Made by a program: the position numbers and the translations under genes
Origin: Himantopus leucocephalus
Lineage: Eukaryota; Chordata; Aves; Charadriiformes; Recurvirostridae
Assembly (NCBI GenBank): GCA_003993805.1
Contig: RSEF01000003.1
Location: 56,719,243 to 56,783,242 of the forward strand
Length of the DNA: 64,000 nt
Reading direction: 5' to 3'
The notes under the pieces: generated by a model
Database searches by the model: none
The model's input: only the letters and a program-made list of their open reading frames with translations
What the model was told of the DNA's origin: nothing
In this document: positions 1 to 12,173 of the stretch, one piece after another
Layout of the letters: each line of letters begins with the position of its first letter
How positions within the stretch are numbered: the first letter of the stretch is position 1

Positions 1-21
1 AAAAAAAAAAAAAAAAAAAAA
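1..21. repeat. Poly-A run at window edge
   Basis: At least 21 A starting at base 1, cut by the window edge, so its context cannot be judged. Confidence 0.9.
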
Positions 22-3000
22 GTTGATAATCTTTCTCCTGAACAAAGCTGGTGATGGTATGTGACTGGCCACTGCGGTTTAGTGTCTTTGCCTGGACTTG
101 AATCCTTGTCATACCTTTGTACACCCAACAGTACCACTAATTTAGAATATCACACTTCCATGCTGCATATTGAAGCAGTGGCTTCTTTTTTCCCGGTATA
201 GAACGAAATGACAGAATATCTGAGAAATTTTGAGGTAGCAGAAATAAGTGGACTAAATCCATGCTGTGGGATTGGAGGACTTTGGAGCTGTGATGCTTGA
301 ATTGAACTGGCTGGAAAATACACCTAGACCGGCTTTTTCTGACCCAAAGAAAGGAAAGTATGGCTCACACTCTTGAGTCTGCTGAGACTCCCTGAAGATC
401 ATGACCAAGAGACATTCCCAAGTCTCAGAACTTCCCATGAGAGAAAAGAAAACCTACCTTTTCCATTTAGTGCAAGAAACCTAGCACCCCCCTCTTCCCC
501 TTCACTTGCCCCCCAGCCACATTTGGCCATGCTGTCAGTCAGCTTCGGTGGAAGAATTCACATTACTAAGGTAGGGTTTTGATGCTAGTTGCCAGGAGGC
601 TTTTAAAAGCCTCTTTATCCAGTTGACGTGCTCAAAAAGCCTTCCTTCCCGATAAGCAGGACAGAAACAAAGATCCTGGAATTGACCCGCTGGTAGGGTG
701 AATAATTCAGTGTAGAAAGCAGTTGGGGTTTTGGAGAAGCTGGTTATCATCTGCGAAGGGAAGGGAGCATGTTCTTGGGCTGGGCTCCCTCCAGTAGCTG
801 GAGCAGTGATTTGCTGGGGGGCAGGTTGTCTTGGGAGGGTGGAAGAGCTCTGAGCTGGGGCAGTGGGGGTGGAGGGTGAGATTACAGAAACATGTAAGCA
901 CATGTTGAAATCCGAATCATGGTTTTGTGAACAAAAGTGATCAAGGTACCCAGACATGACAGGAGGGGGGGGGGGAAAACCACCCTATTTAATTGCCTAT
1001 ACTCTAATGCTGGCAGCCAGGGTAATAAACAAGAGGAGCTGAAATTTCTCATTTACGATTATAAATTTCATCTACTTGGTATTACTTGAAATCTAGTGGG
1101 AAGGTTCACGGGATTGGAATGTTAAAATAAACGGTTATAACCTATTTAGAGAGAATTGAATGGGTAGAAGGGGAGGGAAAGTGGTGCTCTATATCAAGAG
1201 TGATATTATGTATTTCTGAATCACTGAGTACTCAAAAGCAAATGATCTTAAATGCTTCTGAGCTGCTGTCCTGGCAGAGAAGGCAGGAGATGAGGGTACT
1301 AGCTGGTAGCCAGTAGTAGAAGCTAAAGTAGAAGGAGGATGACCAGTCCTTTAAGACTGTTACTTGCATTGGGGAGGGCAGGGGGAGCAGAGACTGAACA
1401 CCTGCTGCTGCCTGAACACCTTCTGAACCCCCTGTGAATTTCTGTTAAAAACTGTGTGTGTGTAAATGCAGGCGACAATTTGTCTGGGAAAGAATTGTAT
1501 CTGACACTGAGGAATTCAAAGGCAGATGAAGAAGAACTGGTCACAGGAGTAGGTTAGTGGTTTTTAGTTGTAAGGACCATAGCTTGGTTTAACTATGTTG
1601 TATGCAGAAAGAATTGAGCTTAAATAAGCAACAACATGAAGTCTATGACCATGGATGTGTGTAGGTTGGTAGATACATTGTGTACACATACAAACACTGT
1701 CTGTTTCTTTCAGAGGGACAGCAACACAAAGATGGGAACAGTCATAAGCTAAATGGGTTGGGAGGAGTATTTTCTCTATAGATGATGCTTGGAAATGGCT
1801 TAAAGGTTTTTTACTAAATGAGTAATTGAGGAAAAAATTCTCTCCTGCTGCTTCTGTCTCTAGTGTCTGTCAGAATTTTAGAACTAGAAGCTTCACTTCT
1901 TGAAGCTATTTCTTGTTTTGTTTAATAAGGATATTTTGAATGTGGATCAAGTTTATTTTAAAGTGGTTTCTTTAACTAACAAAGACCCGTTTTAAGAGGA
2001 GTCAAATTCCTTCAACTATAAATGAGCACTAATTGTGAATTAAAAAAATGATCTGGTAAGAAAGAAATGTTCTGTTTACCATTTTTTCTAACGTAATAAG
2101 CATGTTAAATTTAAGAACTGAATAAATATTTGTTTAAGTACATAATTGCTTAAATAAGTGTGTGTGGACATTTAAATATGTTTTTTCTGGTTAGCAAAAA
2201 GACTTGCCAAGCGTAGTGCAAAAGCTAGAGCTAATAATAAGACAAAACAGAATAGTTACCAATCAGTGAGACTGAACCTTTCTTTAAAATAATAACCAAA
2301 AAATAATTAATTCAACAGAACATTAAAATAAGTTACTCATACCAGATTTTCCTGCTTGCCAATTTAAATGACGATAAGACCAACTAATATACACTACTTT
2401 GATTTTAATAAATCCACTGTGGTTGAGGAACTGAAATGCAGGTCACAGTTACGGGATATTGCTTTCTTCTGGAGAAGCAGTGACAGAAAGCTTTGAAGGT
2501 CATGGTAGATAATCAGTTGAGTGGAAGTTCCTTGTGCAATCCTGCAGTTTAAAAGCATTAATATGATATTTGGCTGAGTAAAAGAAAGCGATACTGGAAA
2601 ACAGAATCTGGTTTTTGGTCCCTCAAAATGGCTAGTGGAGATGGAGCTCCGATAAAGAATTAGGATGGCTGCAGTGAACTGGAGAATGTGGTCGATCGTA
2701 AGAATTCCCAAGAACTGAATAATATTTTAGGTTAAAAGGAGGTGATTCAGGTCTCTTGGCCTGAATCTGTGTATAACTGAATACGTGGAACCAAAATTGT
2801 AAAGAAGAATTTTTGAGTCCAGCGTGCAAGCATGTAGAATGGGCTATACTTTCACAGGCAAGGAAAGCACATTGACTGGAGAACTGTGACCACCTGCGGA
2901 TGCCGTGTAAGGCTTGCTGTGTCCCTCAAGCATTGCAAAATGTCTTCAAACAATCAAAATAAGCCTAAAAGATCTGAAAATTAACTTGGTCTTTATTGAG

Positions 3001-4765
3001 TGACATGAATGTGAAATCGCTTTCCTTCTACATTATTGCAATCAGAGTATTTGTTTTTCTTCCTCTAGTGAATCTCATGTTCCAACGATGTGGTCAATTT
3101 ATTAAACTTGTAGCACATTGTTATGCCTTCAGAAGCTAGGAACTTTAATTACTAAAAAAAAACCCGTAATGTGGTTCTTAATTTTGCAAAAGTGAGTGCT
3201 TTTTGTGGAGATGGGTTCTCTACACCTGAGATGTTTGCCATCAGGCAAGTAATTTAAAATGCATGTAGAAGGTATGAAAACGCCTTCTGGAGGTGGAAGG
3301 CATTCTTACTTCTTCTAAAACACCCCAGGTAAACTGTAAGAGTTCAGAAGACACAGAAATCCTATTTTGCATCTTGCTTGGAATCAGGAGCAGGATAATA
3401 TCTGCATCTTCCAGAAAAAAACCTTACTTTTGAGATGGCAGCAAGCTGGCAGGCTGGTCTGTGGGCTGCCGTGGTCTCCGCAGCGTGGGCAAGCATGGCT
3501 GCGAGAAGCACTGACCGACCATAGCTCATAGGGAGGACTTCCAAACAGGAGACTCAGTGAATGGGGTACACACAGGTTTTCCTCCTGAAATTGACTTGGT
3601 CCAGTTCTGTAAAGCCCATTTAAACTGTGCAGCTCTTCTATTTTCTTTCCCAAATATGTCCCACTGAAGATCGTTCAAGGAAGGAGGTCAGGTGTGGACT
3701 TGTAGATTTTACTGCATTTGCACGAGGCCCTTTTGAAGAATGATTTTTGCATTTTGTATGTTGGTTTACCATCAGTCTTGATTCTCACTGCTTGTTGTGA
3801 AATCAAAAACATACAAGTAAAGAAGAGCTTACCTTACCAAATTTCTACACGAGAATGTGTGCAAGTGTATGCATACTAAGCACTCCTCTGTATCTGTTCT
3901 TCCCTGTCTTGTTGTGCTTTCAGAGTAAGGGTCTTAATACTGTTTGATTAACAGCTTACTTTCCAAAATTGACCACAAGAAAGCAAGTTAAACAAATTCA
4001 TAAAGCTATACAGTAGATTAAAGTGTGACTTAATCATATCAATTTGGTCTGGGTCTATTAATAGCTAATAAATGGCTTTATATTTTTTTAATGCCTGGGA
4101 GCCATGTTACAATGTACTCAAGTTATTATTTCAGATAATGATCTCTGGTTCTAGACAATGAATAGACAGTTATTCCTAGTTTTTATATAAAATATAATGC
4201 TTCACTTTAGAACTTTTTGGGGGTATTTTAGAGAATAAATTAAACTTGGTACACAATTTATTACAATTTTATATGTAAGTTTTGCTTTTAATAGTTCAGT
4301 GTTTGTTCAAATTTCTGTAAACCTAATAAAAATGTAACTGTAGTTATATATTTATGATAATTTCATTTGTGTGTGCCTTTAGTAATGTATGTATACTACA
4401 TACTAATGAGCAAATGAGATAACACATTCGAGTTGGAATATAGAAAGAATCCAGGTAATTAGGATGCTTGGGTACAAATTTTGACTCTGCTGCTGAACTG
4501 TTATGCTAATTTATTATAAAATGCATGATACTTGCAAATAAATGATAAAATACCTACCTGGTGCTGCGTAGTTGGTAGCGTTTTATCCAAATAATGTTTA
4601 TTGAGCAGAAATCGTGTTCTTGCAAAATATGGAAGTGAAATCCAAGTTTTAAATGTGCTGGAGTTCTAGCACACTTTGAACAAATGTGCTCTTACACATC
4701 AGGTGGAACCACTTGTACTGTAGACACAACAATTAATTGCTTTTATCTCAGCACTTAATTTGATG

Positions 4766-5012
4766 TGCTGCCTTTTTTTGTTTTGTTTTGTTGGGGTTTT
4801 TTTGTTGATACAGTCTTGTCTTGAAATCTCAGTTGAGGTCAGATCAAAACGTGCCCTGTTGCCATCATGAGCAAACTGCCCCCCTCCNCTGCTGCCTTTT
4901 TTTGTTTTGTTTTGTTGGGGTTTTTTTTGTTGATACAGTCTTGTCTTGAAATCTCAGTTGACGTCAGGTCAAAACGTGCCCTGTTGCCATCATGAGCAAA
5001 CTGCCCCCCTCC
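4766..5012. repeat. Near-identical ~123-bp tandem copies separated by an N
   Basis: Copy 1 (4766-4887) and copy 2 (4890-5012) differ by two substitutions (GAGGTCAGATC versus GACGTCAGGTC) and one extra T in a T run. A single N at 4888 sits exactly between them. This could be a recent tandem duplication, but an N at the junction of two almost identical copies is the usual signature of an assembly join whose overlapping ends (or two haplotypes) were not merged. Confidence 0.9.
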
Positions 5013-5939
5013 AGCACCAGGGTTCTAAATCTGTTTTCAGAGTAGCGGGGGTTTGCTGTATGGTGTGCAAGTTCATGCTTAAGATGTCAGCGTCACAGGA
5101 GAAGGTCTGGAGATGAGCTGGGGAGGCCTTTAAAAATAAGGATGAGCAGGGGAAGCAGAAACTGAGGGAGGCGTATGCACGGGATGACATGGCCAATGCA
5201 GAGAGTCAAGTAGCATAGGGCAGTGGGGCAGCAAAACTGGTGTGGCCACACCAGAGGAGCGTTGCCACAACCGTGACATGAGCTGACAAGGGCATGGATG
5301 GGGTGTGTAGCTATGCAGGTGGAGGAAAATGTTAATTTTAGGTGCTGTTGCTCTGGATGAAGCATCAGGGCTTTGGAATAATTAATGTCAGGATTATTGA
5401 GGTGAGTGCTGACTGGTTTATTTTAGTTTTGTGTTTTCTTTCACAATTTACTGACATAGGATGTTACTGTAACCCTGGAAGACTGGAAAACTGGAGCGGG
5501 CACATATATGTGTGTAGCTTGTTAGAATAGTATGTGTAAAAGCAGTTTTAGAAGTTTCATTTAGTTAAGTGGGCAAACTGTTTGTTTTTCCTTAAAAACA
5601 TAGCAACTTAAGCATGAAATTTGTAGCAGTTTCCATTTAGTTGTCAGTGGTAGGTTGTCATTTACTCACCTTTTAGAGTAGGTGGCAATCCTGAAAAGGT
5701 GACCAGCAAAAAACCATCTTGGGCCTACTTTAAAGATGAGGAGAATTGGGAAAGGTGTGTGTGAGCATTCCCTTCCACACTGATGATTAGTAGATCTTTA
5801 AGAACAGTTCACCATGTGTTTCTGTCCTTTCTCTTCATCTGGTCCCAGTTTTGTTAGATTTTGTCTTTGACATAATATATATCCACTGATACGTTATGTA
5901 TACACATACATATATATGGTGGTGGTATGTGTATCTCCA

Positions 5940-6240
5940 TATCCAGAAGCATCCCGACAGCATGGACTCCTGGGCAGGGGTCGGCACCGCTCTTAGTGAC
6001 GGCACTGGCTGTTCTTGGCTCTGTCAGCCGTAGTGATGCTTTAAATCTGGGATTTGCTATGACAATTAAATACAGACCGTGTATAGCTCGCAAATCCACC
6101 TCTGCCATGACCCCAGATACTGATTTATTTGATTGGACAGTTGGAAAACTATTCAGAATTATCTGCGGAGCAAGCAGCATTTTGAAGCCAGTATTTATTA
6201 ATATTAAAATGATTTATTGCTTCTTATCATCAAAATAATT
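5940..6240. promoter_or_regulatory. Candidate conserved non-coding element
   Basis: About 300 bp of complex sequence, open on both strands at once (103 codons on +, 108 on -). It contains ATTAAATACAGACC, GATTTATTTGATTGGACAG (CCAAT-box reverse form), TTAATATTAAAATG and GGAGCAAGCAGC. Simultaneous ORFs on both strands with no protein similarity I recognise fit a constrained element rather than a gene. Confidence 0.35.
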
Positions 6241-7086
6241 TGGAGTTTGAGGGTGCATCTGACGTTGCATAAATCTCTAGGTAGTGGTGGGTGTTTGAAC
6301 AAATTTTATGCAGTCTACTTATTCACTTAAAATTTTCAAAACAAGTATTCAAAAGCTGCTTCATTTGAAAGGACAGAGTTTTCACAGCTTACCGGGCTGC
6401 AGATTTAATACCAATGAACTTCAAAGCTTTTGCCAGGACAAGTGCATGCATCTTTGTGTTGCTCCACAATTTGGCGGTTTAGCTTAGAAATAAATTGTAA
6501 ATGTCAGATCTGAAGAAGGGCTTGTGTGACTGTAAATTTGCGTGTGTGGTGGTGGGGTTTTTTTTCCCCAGCTACGTCGGTTAGCCTAGTAAGACATTCT
6601 CTCCCCTTACACACACTTTGCTTTATTTATTCCATGTGTGCTGTTATTTGTTTATTTATGTATTTATTTTTAAGTATCGTTTGTATTCCGGTCTAAATGT
6701 GCTTGAAAATTACCATCTGCTCTCCTGCTATTTAGATAGGGCATGCTACAACTGAGGTGAAGAGCTGTCACATCAAATATTTTCATTCTATTTTCGCACC
6801 TTTGATACCGAGTTACATAATTGCAGTGCAGGACCATTTCCAGGGATTCCTTATTTTTTTTTTTTAACCCTCCTGTGCCTTCCCCCCGTCTTCACAGGAT
6901 TTGGCTGCATTTTGAGAGTGTTTCCAGTGTGGGTGCAAGTCTGTGGGTGCTAAGAGGTGAGGGTTTGGCCCCTCAAGAAGGGCCTCTCCTTTAGATTAAG
7001 TGCTAAAATTTAGTAGAATAAGCAGGAATAGAAAAACAGAATGTGCCTACTTATGGTGCAAAATGTTTATATACAGGTAAAACATG

Positions 7087-7151
7087 GTAGGGGTGGGGTG
7101 GTTTTGGCGTGGTGAGGGTTTTTTTTCCTTTTGTTGGGTTGGGTTTTTTTC
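7087..7151 (+). repeat. T/G-rich low-complexity tract
   Basis: GGTAGGGGTGGGGTGGTTTT, then GTGAGGGTTTTTTTTCC and TTGGGTTGGGTTTTTTT. Same class as 7256-7306, 30214-30278, 48262-48300 and 56491-56558. Confidence 0.85.
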
Positions 7152-7255
7152 TATTTTCCACAATTCTTGTCTTTTCTCAAACAAAGTAAAATGTAAATGG
7201 GTCAATGACATGTGCCAAATATATTTCCTGTAGTGCTGAGTTTTAATCTACTAGT

Positions 7256-7306
7256 GTTTTGGTGTTTGGTTGTTTTTTGTTGTTGGGTTTTTTGGGGTTA
7301 TTTTTG
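7256..7306 (+). repeat. T/G-rich low-complexity tract
   Basis: TTTTGGTGTTTGGTTGTTTT followed by TTGTTGGGTTTTTTGGGGTT. A chance ORF starts inside it. Confidence 0.85.
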
Positions 7307-8859
7307 CTGGATTTGGTTAGTCTTTTAAGTTCAAGGAGTTCAGGGAGGTGGAAACCACTCTCAAAATTAGAGGATCATAAAAATGAACAGATCATCTGTA
7401 TTCACGTTGACAGTCACTTTGGGTTGAATGGGAATAAACTGACAGAAGATGGTGTTTGGAAATGAAACATGATGGGAAAGCAGTTAGCACAAACTGCTCA
7501 ATAATTTCTCATAGTCAGGAAAAGAGCGCCATTAGAGAACGGGGGTTGTGCCAATAAAATAGCTGTAAGATAAATTAATGGTCTTACAGTACCAGGCAGT
7601 AAATTTCGTGCATGTCATCTGCCCCCTCCCCACTGCTTAATTTGGTGGTGGGGTGGGTACTGACACAGGCACGAAATTCCAGGTGTTTGTATCTCCTATG
7701 AGGTGGAGTTTATTATCCAGCTAGTTTTGACCCACTGGGGCTCTGGTGGGACAAGCCGCTGTTGGCCGCTTCCCCGGTGAGACTCCTTGTCCTCTTCATG
7801 GAGTGGCAGGCGGTTCCCCTGTGTGCTTCCCAAGCCATCTTCTCCTTCGCCTTTCCAGAGAGTGATGGTGGTGGTCTGTATGATACGGGTTTTTTTCTTC
7901 TACTGCTGAAGTAGTGGATGCAGTAAATCTAATTAGTTACTTTTACATGATGGTTTGTGCATTCTTGTGGCTTACATTGGAGGGATCTTTGCTTTCGCTG
8001 GCAACTAGGTGCATCTTTTCTGGCACTGTTGGACATCGTGGAGGCTTTGGTGGCAGGCTGGTGCCACCAGAGCCTCTTGCGCATATGTGGTGCGGGTGTC
8101 TCTCTGTTCCATCCATTAATACACCCCTTCACTTGCCTGAGCTTGGGGAGTGGGATGGAGGAGCCAGGCAGTGGGATGGAGCTGCGGTCATGAAGCTCAA
8201 CCAAACCATGTGATGGGGAAGCACTAGTATGGGGGTTAAAACATTTTCCCCCAACCATCCTTCCCCCCCCNTGTTTCAGCTGAAGTTGCACTTTCTGTTA
8301 GTCATAATTGTAACACGTGTCGTATCAAAACCTGGTGTGGTAGCTGTGACCTCAGGCTTGGAAAGGATGCACATGTCTCAGATGGTATCATCCATCTGTA
8401 TGTACGCGTGCGTGTGCCATCTGCATGCTTGCTTTTACAGCAGTAGATGAGACGTTTTCCCTGTCCGTAAAAGCTGCTCTGTGGCTCCAGAGCACTGGGC
8501 CACGGGTGCAGCTGTGCGTTCACAGAGGGTTTGTCCTGGTTTGATCCTATTTTCCGAGCCATGCCAGGGAGTTTTCTTGCTTCTCAGAGGTGCCATTTCA
8601 TTATTTCAGCTTGAGTTTTGTTTCTTCTGTTGGTCAGCAGAACCATTTTGGGGGATAGTGGAAACCCAGTAACATACCCTTTTGCTCTGAGGTTACTGTT
8701 ACAGTACCACATTTGGTTGTGTTGAAGGCATTGCCAAAATCTCTTCCAAAAGGGGTTATGTATTTGCAGTATTACCTTGAGACTGTTCTTTCACAGGAAA
8801 CCAAAAATATTATTCAGCCTTTCTCAGTTGATTAATTCTCTCTTTTTCTGCAAGAGGAA

Positions 8860-9080
8860 TAGAGCATGGGAAAAATATATGCCCAGCCATGACGAGCTGG
8901 GAACTGCAGAGCAGAGCTCGGTTTATGTTTTCTTAAAACTAATCCTCCTCCTCTTAGCAAGGACTCATGTACTTGTGGTAATTGAACGGGCTGCAGGGTA
9001 CATCGGGAATTGTAGTTTTGCAGTGTTTTGTGCTCTGAAGATTAATAATCTTGCAGCCCTCTGAGGGAGATAAAGAGAAG
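8860..9080. promoter_or_regulatory. Candidate regulatory element with a ZNF143/THAP11-like site
   Basis: GGGAATTGTAGT at 9005-9016 is the reverse complement of ACTACAATTCCC, the core of the ZNF143 (Staf)/THAP11 site. It lies in a complex block with a GAGCTGGGAACTGCAGAGCAG segment and a GATTAATAATC near-palindrome. A site of this kind usually marks promoters or chromatin-loop anchors, but no transcription start is evident. Confidence 0.35.
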
Positions 9081-12000
9081 ATGTTCGCTGACAAATTGTT
9101 ATCTTGTATTTCAGAAATGTGCTTTGAGCACTGAGCATACCTTCAATTCATCCCTTCAGTTTTTACCTTGATATCCTTAGTAATGGCAATATTTTAGACA
9201 TCTAAGCTTTTCTTTCTCCTTCATCCCTCCTTGTTTCCTGCAACTGTTTTGAGTTGTTTTGGAGCTATTTCACTTACAAGACAGTTGCATCTTTCAGAAT
9301 ACTGTTCTTGAAATACAAAACTTAAGGAGAAAATATTAAAAATGTTATTGTTTGGTTTTGTAACCATCTAGACATGCAGGGCTCAAATGGAACAAATAAG
9401 ATGTCAGCCTTTTATATCTGAAGAGTGCTGGCAATATCCTAATAAAAGGGTTTTAAAGAATAATTTATATAGTCTTTAACTTTCAGATAATTTTTGGCTT
9501 TCTTCTGTCAGTGGTTTCAGCAAGCTTTTGTTATAAACTTGTTGGGTTTGTTAAATGTTGCTTTTGGTTTAGCCACTGAAGTAAGTTGTTACCGAAGAGC
9601 TTAAGTAGGCTGAACACCCGAATCCAGTTAGCAGTGAGAAGGTGACCGTCTTTATTCCTCATCCGTTGCCATTACACCAGGGAGCTGCAGAGGTTTTCAG
9701 GGCTTACAGAAAAACTACAAATTCTTTATTGTTTCTGTGCTTTTAACACATACTTAAAAGCGGCTAAGAATACATACAAGTACTTAGAAAAATGCAACTT
9801 TAGGCTGGTTGGCTGAACGAAAAACTCTTGCTGCCTTATTTATTTTTCTTAACACCTTTCACATCCCTCAAGGCACGTTATGACTTTGAAAACCGGATTA
9901 TATATGTGCATTGACTACCCAAGTGCTTCAGAAACTACGGTGTGCTAGACACGTTACAACGTATTTGGAAGAAAGGAAATGGAAAAAAATATTTAGCAAA
10001 CTAAATCAGTAGGAGAAGAAAAACGGGCAAAATGTAATTCTGTGTAGGGAGAGTTTGTTCTAAAGCGCAGAGAGTAAGTGGTGGGCTTCATTGCTCTGCC
10101 ATAGGCTTGAACGAAAGATTTAATATGCTGTCTCTACTGAGGTGATAATATCTGTCAGCTTCGCCAATATATTTTATATATCGTTATGAATTACTTAAGA
10201 TTTTCAGATGAAGGACTAATTACTTAAAAATTCAGTGAGGATGTCTGTGTTAAGTATAGATTTGTATGTATGTATTTAATGTGTCTTGGATGTTGGAGTG
10301 CTTTTTTATGCTTCTGAGATTTTCTTAAGCTTTTTATGCTTTTCGTGATGCAAAATACAGCATGCATCAATCACATTGCTGTTACGTGGCGTTTTGCTGG
10401 TGTTACAAAGCCTGAGTCAGAATCAGGGGGACATGGGAAACAGTTTCCTTAATTTTGGACAGTTTTCTGTTCCTTGCGGCACCTGGATTCAGTTTGGATC
10501 TTGGGCTTTCCCTGTGGATCAGTACAGTGCCTTGCTAATTTTAGTGGAGCTTAGCAGTGATTCATTGAACGGGTGGGAGACTTTCCTTTTTTTGATGGGA
10601 AGGAGGGGAGGAGATTTAGTTTTCTGAGGGTTTGGTGCGCTGAAATGGCTCAGCTCGGGGCCAGGCTGGTGCCGGGGACGTGCAAAAAAAGAAGTGTGTA
10701 GTGTGTGCTGGGAGGATGGAGAGGAGCATGAATCTCTGTCACTTGGCAGTTAGATGGGCTTGCTTTGCTGCATTGCCACAGTCAGAGCAATTTGAAAATA
10801 AACAGTAATTTGCTAGTTAAGGCTCACGTCCTTGAATAAGGCATCTTGGTGGCTGCGGCTGGGTCTGCCAGAGCTGTGTGGCGATGCCTTGTGCTCTTCT
10901 GTCCAGCAGTTCTATTCTGGACCTAATAAATTTTTAAAAGAAATTGATAAGTTTCCATTATTTTCTTCTGGTTTTGGAGAACAGCATTTTGTCAAGATGC
11001 ATTGTCTGACTTCTCAAACCAAATGTATTCAGAAGGACGACGACTGACTGATAGCTGTTATAAGTTAGCGAAGGATTTTTTTTCTTCGACAGTCCCATTT
11101 GTGAGAAGGAATGAGGTCACTGCACAAGAAGTTTTGGCTTTAATTCGGCATGTTTTGGCAGCCTGTTAGAAGAGCATTGTTTAGGTAGGCACTCCTAATA
11201 GAGAGGCTAGTAAATCTTTTTTTGTAAAGAAAATGTGCTGTCAGTGCACTCTTACCTTGTGAACTTGGTTTCTGTGAAGGAGGTCCACTCAACCAAAATA
11301 CTGTCTGCTCCATCCTGCTATTTGAAATGGCTTTTTCTCCTTAGTTCTGATAGAGAGAAGAACCTGTACAACATTGATTCACGAAGGTGAATAATAAGAG
11401 TATAACCCCTAGCAGCTGGCCCTCTTGCTACTGTCTTCATAGACATGTAGTGGCTTTTGTACATGGAAAAGAAAAATTGCAGAAGTCACTCTAACGACAG
11501 AGATCTGCTACCAGCATATGATTGCTCCTCTGTGTATTACAGCAATAGGCAATCACAGGATCATTTCATTAAGTTCACATATCTATTAATTTTCTTATAC
11601 TATGTTACATGCACTGGAATCTAAGTTCCTTAAGACTGTTTGGAAAGCTTAATTCTTTTTCTTCACGTTTCCTAAACAAGTCTTAAGAATCTAAACATCA
11701 GGCAGACTGTTATTCGACATGAATTTGTTGTCATATTCAGATCTCCCTTGGATTGTGGCAGAATTTATTTCATAAAATCTCTTCCTAATTCTCATTTGTC
11801 TTTCTTTTTAAATGGCACCACATCAAATGTTGTCCAAAATCTGACTCACTGATGAAGTAAGTCTTCAAAAAAGACAGATGGAGAAAGCAAATGTTGTTAA
11901 GAATTTTGTCTGAAGTATTTTTTCTGTGCTAATAGTCACTTTTTTTATTGTAATTGATATACAGCGTTTGGTTGTTCTTAAATTTCTTTTTTGTTCTTCA

Positions 12001-12114
12001 CTGTTTCTTAAGGGAGAGGTAGCATATAGTTGTACAATGCTATTGTTTTGGATATACTACAATACGTTATTATGGAATTTCTCATCTAAGCAATATAAAA
12101 TGAGAGATTCTGTC

Positions 12115-12142
12115 TTTTTTCTTTTTTTTTTTTTTTTTNNNN

Positions 12143-12168
<26 letters not shown>
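12115..12168. repeat. Poly-T tract with internal NNNN
   Basis: T runs from 12115 to 12168, broken by one C at 12121 and four N at 12139-12142. The N in the middle of a homopolymer means the real length was not resolved by sequencing. Confidence 0.95.

Positions 12169-12173
<5 letters not shown>

Noticed and set aside
535..957. 140-codon - strand ORF
   Set aside because: No recognisable domain. The S/P/T-rich middle follows from a G/A-rich + strand, and the length is within chance for 64 kb scanned in six frames.
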